Assembly: GCF_963924675.1 (NCBI RefSeq) | Contig: NC_089222.1 | Span: forward strand, 109,321,316-109,385,315 | Origin: Phocoena phocoena | Taxonomy: Eukaryota > Chordata > Mammalia > Artiodactyla > Phocoenidae | Reading direction: 5' to 3' | DNA length: 64,000 nt | Part shown: positions 22,575-35,867 of the stretch, piece by piece | Position numbering within the stretch: the stretch's first letter is position 1 | Layout of the letters: each line of letters starts with the position of its first letter | Notes under the pieces: model-generated | What the model was told of the DNA's origin: nothing | The model's input: only the letters and a program-made list of their open reading frames with translations | The model's database searches: none | Program-made: the position numbers and the translations under genes

Positions 22575-24131
22575 AAATGTTTTATTTATTACTTCTGTAT
22601 TGGTACAAGTGAACATGGCATATAATTCAGAAGGAACAAACTGCTAATCAGTTTTCTTCCTCAAAATAATATATTGTTCCTGACTATTTTTACTAGCTTT
22701 TAAGACACAGTCTGCCAAATAGAAGCATACATATTTATGTATCTGTCTCTCCCTCTCTCTCTCTGTCTCTCATTTTGTTTACACAATGGTATCAAATGTT
22801 ACAAAATGTTTTTGCCTTATTTTCTTCCTTAAAATATAAATCTTGGGTATTATTCCATATCAGTAAATGTAGAACTAACTTTATTTTCAGTGACTTAATA
22901 TTAAGTTTTGGTTATATATTTTATATATATATACATATAATTTATTTAAATTGTGCTATAAGTTGGACATATAGGTTTCAATATAATTTGATATTGCAAA
23001 CAACAATGCATTGACTATTCCATCAACACTGGGAATAAGCTGAAAATTTACCCTACTTTCAAATTTGAAATTTATCATGCCACAGTTTTGTGGATGCTGG
23101 CAAAAGATATAACACTCCTGGGTTAAAGGCAAAAGACATTACTTGTTGGCAGAGTATGGTATTTGCACTGATTCCTGGTGCCCTAGTTTCTACAGGGTGA
23201 TGAGATGAGGGTCAGTTGACACCTGCACACTAAATGCATGGTGTTACAAAAGAGGAAATTTGAGTTTAGAAAAACCAGGACAGTAAGTCTGCCACCCAAA
23301 TTTTGCCCCAGAGGGAGACATTTTCTTTATTATACCGGGCAGAAAACAAGATTGACGTTCACTCTGGATGGAACATTATCTCTATTTTCCAAAGCTATTC
23401 TGTACGCAAACTTCCTTAAAGAGATAGTCTAGACTATCAGTAACTCTGCTCACAAGACATGTGGAAATGTGAAAGATTTTTGGAGGATTGTCTCCCAATA
23501 TGTCTATATTCAAATGACATGTATATGTTTTTAACTGGAGGTTATATTTCCAGTAACAAAACTGCTGAGTTGCATTTAAGCATTTTTAATTTAGACATTT
23601 CCAAACCATTCTGTAGCAATGTGTAGTTTCCACTCTCTCCAGCAATACTGAAGAGTGCCTATTTTGTGAAACCCACTCCAACTCAAGGATTTATCAAACT
23701 TAAAAAATTATTTAGATATAATTAACATACAACATTATATTAGTTTCAGTTGTACAACATAATGATTCAATATTTGTATATATTGCGAAATGTTCAAACC
23801 ATACATAATTACAACATTTTTCCTGCTGATGAAAACTTCTAAACTTTACTTTCTTTGAAACTTTCAAAAATACAGTACAGTATTAACTATAATCATCCTG
23901 CTGTACATCACATCCCATGATTTATTTATTTTTATAGCTGAAAGTTTGTACCTTTTAACTTCCTTCACTCATTTCACCTATCCCCAGCTTCTGGCAACCA
24001 CCAGTGTGTTCTCAGCATCTGTGAGCACATTTTTATTTTCTTAATTTTATTTTTTTTAGATTCCACATATAAGAGAGATCACACAGTGTTTGCCTTTCTC
24101 TGCCTGACATTTCACTTAGAATAATGCCCTC
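22575..24131 (-). mobile_element. Ancient antisense L1 3'-region mosaic
   Basis: Blocks on the minus strand resemble old mammalian L1 3' regions: 23460-23690 ('ctctccagcaatactgaaga') and 23700-24131 ('ttgtacaacataatgattca', 'agattccacatataagagag'). Homology before 23045 is weak. The piece 23045-23440 does not fit L1 and may be a separate insertion. No protein survives. Confidence 0.55.
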
Positions 24132-24147
24132 AAGGTGTGATAGTTCT

Positions 24148-24350
24148 CATGTGTAACACAGATAGCTAGTGGGAACCTGCTGTGTAGGTCAGGGAGCTCA
24201 GGTCAGCGCTCTGTGGTGACCTAGAGAGGTGGGATGGGGGGAAGGGAGGTCCAAGAGAGAGGGGATTATATATATATATACATATAGCTGATTCCCTTGG
24301 TTGTACAGAAGAAATTAACACAACATTGTAAAGCAACTATACACCAATTA

Positions 24351-24389
<39 letters not shown>

Positions 24390-24415
24390 ATATCATACCA
24401 GCACATACACAAAAA
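24148..24415 (+). mobile_element. Younger L1 3' tail inserted in antisense ancient L1
   Basis: Only the last part of an L1 3' UTR is present ('gatagctagtgggaacctgc', 'gtacagaagaaattaacaca', 'aagcaactatacaccaat'), followed by an AAAT-type tail. A 16-bp target-site duplication, aaggtgtgRtagttct with one mismatch, lies at 24132-24147 and 24416-24431. The older antisense L1 reads on either side of it. Confidence 0.92.
24350..24392. repeat. (AAAT)n in the L1 tail
   Basis: About ten AAAT units replace a plain poly-A tail. The run grew within the retroposon tail, a common origin of such microsatellites. Confidence 0.9.
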
Positions 24416-24431
24416 AAGGTGTGGTAGTTCT

Positions 24432-27400
24432 ACTTTTTGAGGAACCTCCATACTGTTTTTAATAGTAGTTGCACCAATTTACATTGCCACTGACAGTGCA
24501 CAAGTGTTCCTTTTTCTCCAGGTCCTCCCCAATACTTATTTCTTGTCTTTTTCATAATAGCCATTCTAAGAGCTGTGAGGTGATATGCAAATCACCTGTG
24601 AGGATTTGTGGTTTTGATTTGCATTTCCCAGATAATTAATGACATTGAGCACCTTCTTATATACCTCTCATATTTATATTTTTTATGAAAAAATTCTTAT
24701 TCAGATCCCCTGCACATTTTTTACTCAGATATTTTGCTTTTTGCTGTTTTTATATATTTTGAATATTAACCGCTAATCAGATATATAATTTGCAAACATT
24801 TTCTCCCATTCAGTAGGTTGCCCTTTTATTTTGTTGATTGGTTCCTTTGCTCTGAAGAAGCAGTATAGTTTGATGTAGTCCACTTGTTATTTTTGCTTAA
24901 ACTTTTTAATATTTTTTAAATTTTATGGATGAAATAATGTTTTCATAATATAGCAGATTTCATGTTTGAGAGACATTTATATTTCATTTGTTGTGTCTGT
25001 TCATAACTTATGTTAATTTTCCTACAAGATTGTAAATCATTATTCACACTAATTTTAAGAGCTTTTCATATATTAAGGCAAGTTTTAGCTCTTTTTATTT
25101 TGCTTGAGTTATAAATATTTTCCTTTTCCGTAATGTATATTTTGGCACTTTTACTGTGTTTTGTTTGTTTTGCAGTCTAGATGTTTGGCTTTTTATATGC
25201 AAAAGTACCCATCTATTGTTTTCAAGGCAGTTGGGTTTGTGTTATCTTTATGAAGTCCTTCTACATTCTCCTTTGCTAACATGTAATAGCTTTATTGTCT
25301 TATTTTCACTTTTAACATTTAAATCTCTTTGTAATTTAATTCTAAGGTATCAGCATAAGTTATCAGAGGCCAAAAATTTTTCTTTTTTTCCTAACTTTTT
25401 AAATTTAAAAAATACATTCATTATAAAAAACACTTTCACTATATTTTATATTCTTGTATATAGTGAGCTTATTTGTGGACATTATCTTCTACTAATCTAT
25501 CAACCAGTTACAATATTTTAATTATTTAAGATTTAAAATTCAAAGTAATGACAGAGAAGAATAATCTACCCTCTATACTCTAAATGTTACTGATATTTTA
25601 ATTTATTTTTTCTTACAAATTTTACCAAACCTGGCTCATTCCCTCTATTCTCCAAAAACATTTTGGATCTTTAAAAATCAACTTTAAGTTTTAGGTTTCT
25701 AGACTTCTTTAGAGTGAATTGACATATATATTCTTTTCACAACCATATAATGCCTTGACACTTGTTTGATTTCTTTGATATCCCTTAGTAGTGCTTAAAT
25801 TTTTTCATTATATAAATGCTACCTATTTCTTGTTAATTTTTTCTAGTTATTTCATATTTTGTTGCTATTTAAGTGAGTGTATTTTTTCCCAGTTCAAAAA
25901 ATTGTTTATTAGGGAACTGATTTATGCATAGTATTTTATACTCAAACAAATCATTGAATTGTGTAATAGATTTTCCAGAGAAACAATTATATATTCTGTA
26001 AGTAAGAGTTTTTACACATGACATTCCTATATTTATTTATAGCTCTCTATGATTGTATTCACTTTTACCCCTTATGGTTTAATATTGGTTTTTAATATTG
26101 GTAAATTATGGCATCCTTATCTTTTCCCTCATTTTTTGGCCTCATTTTAATGAGAAAAACATTTTTAGTCAATTTAAAAATGTAAGTAGATCATTTTTCT
26201 ATTATTCTTTTATTAAGAATATTTTAGTATAAATATTGATTCTTTTACAGATGTTTTATTAAGTATATGGAGATATTCATCTTATCTTCTTTATATATCA
26301 AAAATTTTATTTATTTTAATGGATTTCCTTATATTTAACTTTTGTATTGCTCTAAGAAACTCTCATTAGTCATGATAGACTATTCTTTTAAATTGCTGCT
26401 TGTTGCTATTTGATTATCTTTTTTCTCTGGTTCTTTGCTTTGATGTTCATAAGTAAATTTGATCTTTCTTTTTTAAATTTATCTTCTCTTTGCTGGGATT
26501 GTTCACCTATATTTATCTAGAATGTCACTTGTTTTACCTACATTTTCAAATTAAATTTGCATAAAGTTGTAAAGTATAGTTTCTTCTTTTTGTTGATGGT
26601 TATCTCTCCATTCTTGTTTTACTTTCTGTATCTGACAATTTCCCTCTTTGTTCTTGACTAGATTGGTTGAAGGTATGTTCATTTATTTTCCAAAGAAACA
26701 GTTCATGACTTTATATATTTAACATGATTTCTGTTTTTCTAAATTGTTATCTTATGGTTTCATCTCTTAAATTCTTTCTTATGCTCTTTTGTTTGGGGTG
26801 GGAGGGAGTGGTGTCCTACCTTACTGCACAAAGTACATAATCATTTTTTTTTTAACTTTTTTGAATTGAATTCATAATTCATCTATTTTTTCTATTTCAT
26901 AGGGTTTTTTTTTTTTAAGGCTAAGATGTTTTTGCTTTTAGAGTTTCTGATTTGAAAAACTATTGTCATTATTCTGGATCAATATTCAAATATCATGTAT
27001 TGGATTTTTGCTTTTATCCCTTAAGAAATGTGTTTTTAATATTTGTTTCTTTGTCATAAGTTTCCAGGAATTAGATATTTTTAGTTGTGAATGTTCCTAA
27101 ATTATTAGTATCCAGTTTTGCTATCTTTGCCATCAAAGAATTATCTCTGTTATTTGTGTTATTTGGAACTTATCCATTTTTGTGTTAATTATTATGAATT
27201 TTCCACAGAAATTTTAAAAGAGATACATTCTCTATTTTAAAGTGTGTAATTAGTTATATTTAATTTTATTGCCTTATTTATTTATCTTCAATTCCCTTTT
27301 TGTTGTTTATCCACTTGATCTATCATGAACTGAATAAATGAATTAATACTGTCTACTAAGAACATGTTTCTAGTAATTTCTTCTCTTCTTCCTGAATGTC

Positions 27401-27956
27401 TTGTTTTTTGAATATTGCCTACTTTATTGGACCCACAGATAACATTTATAATCACAAGTGACTTCCTTGTTTTGTTTAATAATTTTTACTTCAAATTCTA
27501 CTTAATCTGATGATAATATTGAAGTTCTACTTTTTAAATTGTAATTTTCTAACTTATCTCTGGCCATGTTTTTATTATAAATATTTTGGTATTCCAATTT
27601 TTGGTAATCCTTTATATAATACATATAGTTAAATTTTGCTTGCAATTCCATCTAAACTTCTGTTTCTTTCACTGTTCAACTAAGCAGAAAACAAAACAAT
27701 TGCATCCTTTGTTTGAGGTCTTTATAGAAAAATAGCTTTTAACTTACTGGTCTGTTCTTTTTTAACAAGTTTCAATAACCTTATATTCATAATCCCAGCC
27801 TTAAAATTTTGAAGTGTTACTATGATTTACCATTTTATAATCTCAATATATGCTAAAAATTTCTTTAAAATGGTAAGTATAGAATCGAATGACTTTTTTT
27901 TAGACCACTAATGGTAATGGAGACAGAATTTCCATTTTTTGCAGAAAATGGAAATC
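24432..27956 (-). mobile_element. Ancient antisense L1/HAL1-like ORF2 sequence
   Basis: On the minus strand 24432-24910 aligns with the C-terminal ORF2 and 3' part of old L1s ('aacctccatactgttttt', 'gattgtaaatcattattc', 'ttgtttcctttgctctgaag'-type motifs). Beyond this, 25000-25540 and 26000-27640 still look L1- or HAL1-like, but divergence makes limits unsafe. All frames are short. Confidence 0.55.
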
Positions 27957-27963
27957 TAGGAAT

Positions 27964-28331
27964 GTGCTCGGCCCCGGGCGTCCCCGGGAGTCCCGACCAG
28001 CAGGACAAATCCTTGTGAGTCCGAGGAGGAACCTGTAGGGGTTGAAAAGAGAAGAAGGGGCAGGAGACGCGAAAGAATGGAGGCAAGACAAAATCCTGAT
28101 CAAGCCTCAAACTTTTATTGCTGCAGTAGCTGTATTTATACAGTACAGAGAAAGGGGGGCGGGATCCAGAATAAGGGAAGTATTTGGCAAATTATCATTG
28201 GTGCTGCGTGCGCGGGCTTTCGTTTTAGGCGCGGGCTTTTGTTTTTAGGCGCGGGCTTTTATCTCATTAAGCAGGAAGAGAAGCAGGATGTCGGCCATCT
28301 TCTAATGGCGAAAACTTCTTGGCTCCCAACA
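27964..28331 (-). mobile_element. Solo LTR of an endogenous retrovirus
   Basis: A GC-rich island of 367-368 bp. On the minus strand it begins TGTTGGGAGCC and ends near GAGCA, with flanking repeats taggaat at 27957-27963 and 28332-28338. In U3 there are 2-3 copies of a 19-20 bp motif (gcgcgggctttt...; plus-strand 28210-28262). A TATAAATA box is at about 28133-28140 and an AATAAA signal at about 28114-28119, followed by the R/U5 part. No internal retroviral genes adjoin it, so it is a recombined solo LTR. The ends and GC content suggest an ERV2/K-like LTR, but the class is inference. Confidence 0.85.
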
Positions 28332-29130
28332 TAGGAATTTGAAGGTGACAAAATAACCTTTTGCCTTAATAAGAGATAAGCAGAAAGATACTATACATTT
28401 TTCCAATATATTGAAATATAGTACTACCAATTAGAATTGTATGAAAAAAATATGTTGCAATCTTAGAACACAATATGTGAAATCTCTAGGAATAAGTCTG
28501 TGTAGAAACTTAGAGGATTTATTTAAGTATAGAATTTTAGGGATTGGTATAAATAGATAATTGCAAATACCTTACAAGACCAACTATTTTGAGGCTATAA
28601 TAGTACAATTAATATTACAAATTTAATAATTCCTTTCAACTTATGTTTAATGGTTTTTAACTCATAACAGTTCTACCAATTATCTGGATTCTAGAAAAAT
28701 AAATATTGTAAAAAAGTGGATTATTGATGGGAAGAAGGAGATTTCCATTACAGATTGTGATTACATATTAAATATGCAACAATATAAATATTCTTAAAGC
28801 CCAAGAATAAGCAGATTGACCAACAGAAGAGATTTGAAATCACTAAAAATAACACTGATATATAAGGAAATGTATATGTAAAACACATCACAATATAAAG
28901 CACACATTATTGGTTACCAATATTTTTATCTATCAGAATCCAATATGAGGAATGTATTCTTAAACTTAAATCAAAAACAACAAAATCTGAAAACATTATT
29001 TAATGACAATATATTTGACAACTTAAATATTAAAATTTCAATATAACTTCAAATATAGTGAACACAGTTTTTAAATAACTGCACAATGAAAAAATATTGT
29101 AATTTTTGTAAAGGTTTTTTTCTTTCTCTT

Positions 29131-29208
29131 TATACATACATATATATAGATAGATAGATAGATATAGATATAGATATAGATATAGTTAGGTTACAACAGA
29201 ATTATAGG

Positions 29209-29240
<32 letters not shown>
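29131..29240. repeat. Compound (TAGA)n, (GATATA)n and (GT)n microsatellites
   Basis: TAGA units at 29146-29163, GATATA units at 29161-29184, and after a 24-bp gap a run of about 16 GT at 29209-29240. Confidence 0.92.
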
Positions 29241-29242
<2 letters not shown>

Positions 29243-29369
29243 ATAACAAAAAAATTACTGTAACAATTTTTTTAAGAAAGCTAAAGTACAAATATCCATA
29301 AAGAGATTTATGTTTTTGTATTATTTTATTTTTGTATTATTTTTTAATATTTTGGCAAATTTAAACAAT

Positions 29370-29540
29370 TTGCCATAAAGAATACTATACCCAGCAAAAC
29401 TGTTGTTCAGAAATGGAGAGATGAAGATATTCCCAGACACACAAAACCTGAGGGAGTTCATCACCTCTAGATCAGCCTTAAAGAAATGCTAAAGAGACTT
29501 CTTCAAGTTGAAATAAAAGGATTCCAAGTAAAACATGAAA
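29370..29540 (+). mobile_element. Old L1 ORF1 3'-end fragment
   Basis: The block 'aagaatactatacccagcaa', 'tttcccagacacacaaaacc'-like and 'aagaaatgctaaagagactt' corresponds to the end of old L1 ORF1. It has lost its reading frame. Confidence 0.65.
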
Positions 29541-29849
29541 ATTAAAACTTGCTGGTAAAGATAAGAGAGAAAACGATTTGCCGTGAATAACTAGTATGAA
29601 CTATAAATGAATTTTAGTGTAACTATCTGAGATTTTTCTTATTTATCATCACCTATAGATGTTTTGGGAAGCCTTGGGCACATGAGGTAGTGTTTCAGCT
29701 ATACTTATATTGATCACATTTTTATAGAAATATTAAAATCTATCTTCTCCCTTTAACTTATAGATCACAAGAATGTGATTGAAATAACGTACTATCTGAA
29801 TTCTACCTTAGAATGCATATATCTAACTTCTCACAGTGAAAAGATGGAA

Positions 29850-30640
29850 TTTTGTCCTTCTATTTTATTATATATGCCTCTTGTTTTCTTTTTTTTTGTT
29901 TTATTGCACTGTTTAGAACCTCTAGTACAAGGCTGAATGGAAGCGATAAGAATGTATATCCTGGCTTAATTGCCAGTCTTAAGTGGAAAAATATTCATAT
30001 TTTCATCATTAAATATGTTAGCAGTACATGTTTCATAAATGTCCTTTATCAGTTCAAAAGATGGCTTACTTCCTTCTTAGTTTGCCTTAAAATTTTTCAT
30101 GAATATGTATTGAATTTTATCAAATGGTTCTACATCTTTGGAGATAATCATATAATTTTTCTTGTTTATATTGATACTATAAACAAATGCATTGATTGAT
30201 TTTCACATGTTGGACCAAATTGCATATCTGAGATAAAACCCGTGTGGGCATGCTGCATTATATTTTATTATTTATTTTAGGGAGATTTATTAGCTAAAAT
30301 TTGGTTAAGAATATATGTATCTATATTCATAAAGAATACTTGTATATAGCTTTACTTATTTGTAATATCTATGTCTGACCATGATGTCAGGGTAAGGCTA
30401 GTCTCATAGTATGAACTGGGAAGTTTTTACTCCTCTTTTATTTTCATGTAAAATTGTAATTTAATTCAACCTTAAACTTTTCGTAGAATTCACCAGGAAA
30501 GACTTCTGAACCTAGAGTTTCTTTTTTGTGGGAAAATGTTTAAACAAAAATTCAGTGTCTTAATAGATACAGAACTATTCTTGTTATTTTCAAAGGAGTT
30601 TCAGTATCTTTCCAAAACATGTGTTTGTTTCATTGAAGTA
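29850..30640 (-). mobile_element. Ancient antisense L1 RT-region fragment
   Basis: The minus strand resembles the L1 ORF2 reverse transcriptase region ('gcattgattgattttcacat', 'aaacccgtgtgggcatgc', 'ggtaaggctagtctcatag' on the plus strand). A 115-codon plus-strand frame at 29852-30199 is a chance frame in antisense L1 and not a gene. Confidence 0.65.
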
Positions 30641-30650
30641 GTCAAATATG

Positions 30651-31159
30651 CTGGTATGGAGTCATTCTTAATATATACTTAATTGTATTTTAAAGTTTAT
30701 AGGAATTTCTAAATCTGTAAGTCTTTCCACTCCAGTATGTAGCATCATGAACTAGTCTCAGGCCTGTGTGTTTCCTAATGATTGATGTGACTGATTCTTT
30801 CTGGTAGTCTCTCCATGGCCTTGGAGAGTTTTTTCACAAGTGTGCCCTGATCTGTACTGAACTGATGACCAGAGAAGAACCCTTCTCAGATATCTGAAAC
30901 CCTCTCTATTTATGTGCAGCTCTCTTTTCTCCACTCACCTGCCCCTGGGGATTTTACTGACCTTGGCTTCCATGAATTCTGAATACTGTCTCTTCTTTGC
31001 AGAGAGACTGCTTGCTCTGTTCAAGTATTCCTTCCCTGTATTGCAGCCTGGAAATTCTCTTCATGCAGTAAACTGGGGCTATTGTAGGATTTACCTCATT
31101 CATTTCCCTTTTCCCAGGGATAACTATTCCTTGTTGCCTGATGCCCAATGTCCAAGGAA

Positions 31160-31220
<61 letters not shown>

Positions 31221-34200
31221 GTATACACATACACACATATGACTGAAAAAGGAGATAGAGGAGACCTGAATGTTATATTCTTACAGAGGGACAAATAGAG
31301 TAAGTCTGTCTAAGATAAAAGAACACTTTTCCAGATTTGTGCTTGTGGACATTAAAAAATAGTTGTATCCCTTTCATTATTTTCTTAAGTTCCCCTTTTA
31401 TTCACATTAGTTTTTATGTTTAGTGTAGCTAATTGGCTTGTTTGTTTTAGCGAGGATATTAGGATATGAAACCTAATTCAAATATAAATGCTATAACATA
31501 GAGGAAAAATGTAGTTTAAAACATCTCACACTGGTTGAAGAAAAATGTATTTTTCAATCAAGGACAATATAATTCTATCTTACTATACAATGTGACAACC
31601 GTATAGCAAATTTCAAAGCTTACTGGCAATACAGGAGACTATTTGGTTCACAGATTTATATTTGATTTCAGTAAAGGAGAATAGTACAGATGCTTTGGAC
31701 CTTAGTTCAGAGCTGAATTAACTCAGAAAGATTTGAAACTAATTTCCAAGACCATACAAGTATTTAATGAATCAAGTGCCAAGGGATGTGAAAGTGCTTG
31801 AGCAAGAGATAATAATAAACTGCCCCCTTTTTGACCCACAAATCATGGATAACTTTCTGTACCCTGGTAGGTAGGACAACAAATTTTTCATGCTCAGGAT
31901 GAAGTGAATCAAATAAATATAAAGAAAATAAGTGTGCTCTTTATAAAGTAAACAGAACTTAAATATAATAAATACATTTTGAATAAAGTTATTATTTATC
32001 AAAGAGCTTTGCCCTGGAATTCCTTTATATCTTTGTAGAATATGAAATTGTTTGCTGAAGGAGCTTCAAGGACCAGTTTTTTTTCTGTAACTCTACCTCC
32101 TCCCAGAAAATATGGGTGTCTGTCAAAAAGTTACTTGTTTTTATTCTTTTGATGCTCTTTTTAGATGATTTGACAATACTATCCTACTGGCTTAGGGTCA
32201 TTTAAACAAATAATGTGTGTTCCCTCTCTCTTCTCTGCTTAATTTTTAATAAAATCCTCTATAGTCTTATTTTGAAAATAACAGAAAAATGCCTTTTTCT
32301 CCATAATATAAGACCACCCCAGTATGAAAACACATGGGTCCATATATCACATTTCCCATGTTATCTAAAGTTTACTATGGTTTTGTATATTGTGATTGCT
32401 TATAACACTGATAATTTTTGCTGCTAAAAATCACTTGTACTAGAATATATAATAGAAGAATAACAATGAGCTTTTAAATTCCAGCAAAGTACATTAGTTA
32501 ATATACTAATCATTAGAATTAAATAATTTACCATCAAAAATTACTTACATTGACATATATAATAGAAAATAAGCAGAGATTTTTTCCAGAATAATATATT
32601 AATTAATGAATTAATAAATAGTTTTATGTAAGGTCAAAGAGCTCCATAGATTCTGAGTCTTATTTAGAAATAATCAAATGTATCTCTGAGAAATTAATAA
32701 TGGAATACAGTGCCTCATCTTAGAACTGAAATATTAAAGTGTTGGAAGAACTATTCAAATCATGTTAAATATATATGTTTTTTACAGAAGATTTTACTTT
32801 GGGAATTCAGTCCTATACCGTAATTATTTCTAGTAAGTCCTCTTAATAGCGTGCTATACAAATGCATGATGTTTAATCACAAAAGAAGCATGGAAAGAAT
32901 CTCCATAATTTGCCAGTGTGTAATCTCAGGTAGTCAATATGCAATTTACCTTCATAGTTCAAATGTTCCAGACAAAAGTTATCTATTACCTTGCCTTTAA
33001 AAAAATTTAGCTTATTATATGGTCTCCAAGATTGTTAAAATTACTACTTTTTTCTCAATTTACCTGAATTGGGGCTAATCTCTACATTTTTAAAAACTCC
33101 TCGTAGATCAAAACATTTTCCTGAATACAAAGTGTCAGACTAAACTTCCCTTTGAAACTCTGTCTTTCCCTCATGTTTTTCTTCACCTGCATAAATAGAT
33201 TTTTTTTCCTTTTGTTATTTACACACCTCTCAGCTAAAATAATAGGAATTCTAAAGTGTTGTTCACCTGTTTTTGAATTGCCCTTTGGTTAAACTTAGAA
33301 ACATTAAAAATAAACTACTTTGTTTAATATGTAATGAATGAAAAATATTGCAAAATGGCATCCAAAAAGCCACATGGAATTCCTATGTGGTCTATCCATC
33401 ACCCAATGAAGTGCCAACATATACAGATATCAAGTATATAATTAGAATCATCAAAAGAGTACAAATGGGAGATACTTGCAGTTTCCTTCAAAATAGTGAA
33501 AATAGAATAAATAAAAGAGAATATTGCTTTTAGAAGATATTTTATTTGAGGAAAATTAAAAATTTTTGAGAAAATAAAATTTATGTTATAAACAAGGAAA
33601 AATTGGTACTTAATTCTTATTAGATTTGTAATATCAAGCTAGAAACTTCACTGAATAAGCGATTCAAATAAAACAGGTTTGAATATAATAATTTTAGAAG
33701 GAAGCTGAAATTACATATATTTTTAATAAAACTTCCTTTTTGATGTATCTCTAAATGAGACCTCAGAGGGCTATTTCAGAAGTAGAGGCCCATTCTTTTC
33801 ATTAACATTCATAAAGCATCAGTTATTAAAAGTCTTAGCTTGCTATTAATACCTTGCAATTTAATTCACAAGTATGAACTTTTCTCACATTTGAAGAACT
33901 GCATGTATGGAATCTCAGCTTCTTTAAGCAATGGTTCATCCAATGATTAACCTTTAAGGATTTTTTATATTAATAACATACTTGTTGGTAGATATTTATA
34001 GATAAATGTTTATATCTGTTAGTCATATATATGAATGTAACTGTAACATTAATTATCACTGTTAAATGTGCTTTTTATTGAACTTGTAAATAAATACAGT
34101 GAGAGTGAACTTGAACAAAATACCTTAACCAAATTGGTAAAAGGGAATTTGGCTGCATGATCCCAGTAGTAAATTACTCAATGTTTAATTTAGAGACCCA

Positions 34201-34573
34201 AATTGAACCTTTGACATGCTTGACTGTTAATCATATTTTATGCAGATAAACCCAATAACCTTTTCCAAGACTTGGGCAGTATATAAAAGAGGCACTGATT
34301 TTATTAGCACCCCATGAAAAGTGTTCCTACTTTTCTCTCAATTTCTAGAAAACCTGTTTATTAAAAATGTGTAATGTAGTATAAAGATAATCACATTGGG
34401 AAACAAAATTTGCTTAAGATTGTGAAGACACATTTATTTCTGTCTGCATTGTGCAGTCACTTTTTCATCTGTACACCTCACCTCATCAGCTACCCTATTT
34501 TACTTTTTGATGTTAAAAAATAGAATATACATCTCACAAGACATATAGTAAACCAAGTTGGTTTTTAGCTATT
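30651..34573. other. AT-rich non-coding DNA
   Basis: Apart from the TA tract at 31161, I see nothing assignable. Short frames of 60-76 codons at 31772-32002, 32215-32427 and 33348-33533 have no domains and no context. Confidence 0.5.
31161..31218. repeat. (TA)n microsatellite
   Basis: An uninterrupted run of about 29 TA units, followed by 'atgtatacacatacacacat'. It generates artefactual Tyr/Ile frames on both strands. Confidence 0.95.
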
Positions 34574-34589
34574 AAAATTAGAAACGTTT

Positions 34590-34719
34590 TGGGAATTCCC
34601 TGCCGGTCCACGGTTAGGAGTCCGTGCTTTCACTTACGAGGATGTGGGTTCAACCCCTGGTCAGGGAGTTAAGATCCTGCAAGCCGTGTGGTGCAGCCAA
34701 AATTTTCTTTTTTAATTTT
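34590..34719 (+). mobile_element. Short CHR-type SINE
   Basis: The element starts 'gggaattccctgccggtcc', has the tRNA-like 'gggttcaacccctgg' B-box region and ends 'tgtggtgcagccaaaatttt'. Imperfect direct repeats (aaaattagaaacgttt at 34574-34589 and aaaaatcagaaacattt near 34720-34736) mark the target site. It is of the same type as 1341-1479. Confidence 0.88.
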
Positions 34720-35067
34720 AAAAATCAGAAACATTTCTATAGTAAATAAACACTGTCTACTTGTCTATAGTAAATGGAGGGTATCATCCTTATACTTAGC
34801 ATATTATACATGTAAAAACAATGAAGCAAGCAAAATAATGGTATTACTGAGGTGTCTGATTATGTGGGAATCTGAAATCCATATCAAGCTGAATACATAG
34901 TTATATAGGTAAACCAGTAAAAAGGAAAATAAATGTGCCCCATTGATAGATTTGTTTAAATACTCCTGAGAGAATGAAATCATAGCAAATCACTGCTTAA
35001 AATCCTTTGAATGATATTGGTAATCTGGGGAGGAAAACAAAGAAATCGAAAATTACTTTTGCAAGGT

Positions 35068-35254
35068 TTTTTTTTTTTTTTCGGTACACGGGCCTCTCAC
35101 GTTGCGGAGCCAGGCTCCGGCGGCGCAGGCTCAGCAGCCATGGCTCACGGGCCCAGCCACTCCGCGGCACGTGGGATCTTCCCAGACCGGGGCACGAACC
35201 CGTGTCCCCTGCATTGGCAGGCAGACTCTCAACCACTGCACCACCATGAAGCCC
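35068..35254 (-). mobile_element. CHR-2-like SINE
   Basis: The minus strand carries the tRNA-like head and 'gagaggcccgtgtaccg' end, with the A tail read as T at 35068-35081. The target-site duplication is tgcaaggt at 35060-35067 and 35255-35262. Its CpG sites are better kept than in other copies here (gcggagcc, ccggcggcgc, ccgcggcac), and one 8-base piece of the usual body is missing near 35098, so it may be relatively young. Confidence 0.93.
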
Positions 35255-35867
35255 TGCAAGGTATATTTTTTAAAAGGATCCTTATCGTGCATCAGTTCTT
35301 CACTTTGCATTTGAAAATATGACCCACATGGGCAAAAGACTTTTTAAATATGAAAGAATGCGTCAAGTATCTTAGCAATTACCATCAGCACTGAACATGA
35401 GTTTCAAAATATTGTAGAAGTTATTATTTAAAGGTTTCCAAAGCTCTACAAATTACATGATAGATTATACAATAAATAAAAATAATTGATAGGAAGTAAT
35501 TGTATATGGAGATAAAACTACATTTTCTAATTACTAGGTGAAATAAACTGCCTCTTTGATTTCTTCAAATTAATTTGACAATTTTTTGCCATTGTTATGG
35601 GAGCTATAAGTCTCTCTCTGTCTCTCACTCTGGATTAGCTGTTTTTTAACCAAATAAGTGGAATTGTAACTAAATCTCATGTAATATTTTATTTAATTTA
35701 ACTATTACTATGATAAGAGATGATCAATTACTGTTTATTACACATAGAGATTTTAGTTTTATAAATATGCTCATTAGATTGGGTGATGATATAAATAGTA
35801 GCTGTTAATCTCATTTTCTTCCTTATACTGGAAATAAGATGGGAAGGCCTATATGATTATACAGATT

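Noticed and set aside
30912..31298. 128-codon plus-strand frame and 94-codon minus-strand frame
   Set aside because: Both run through the pure TA microsatellite at 31161-31218, which yields Tyr-Ile repeats.
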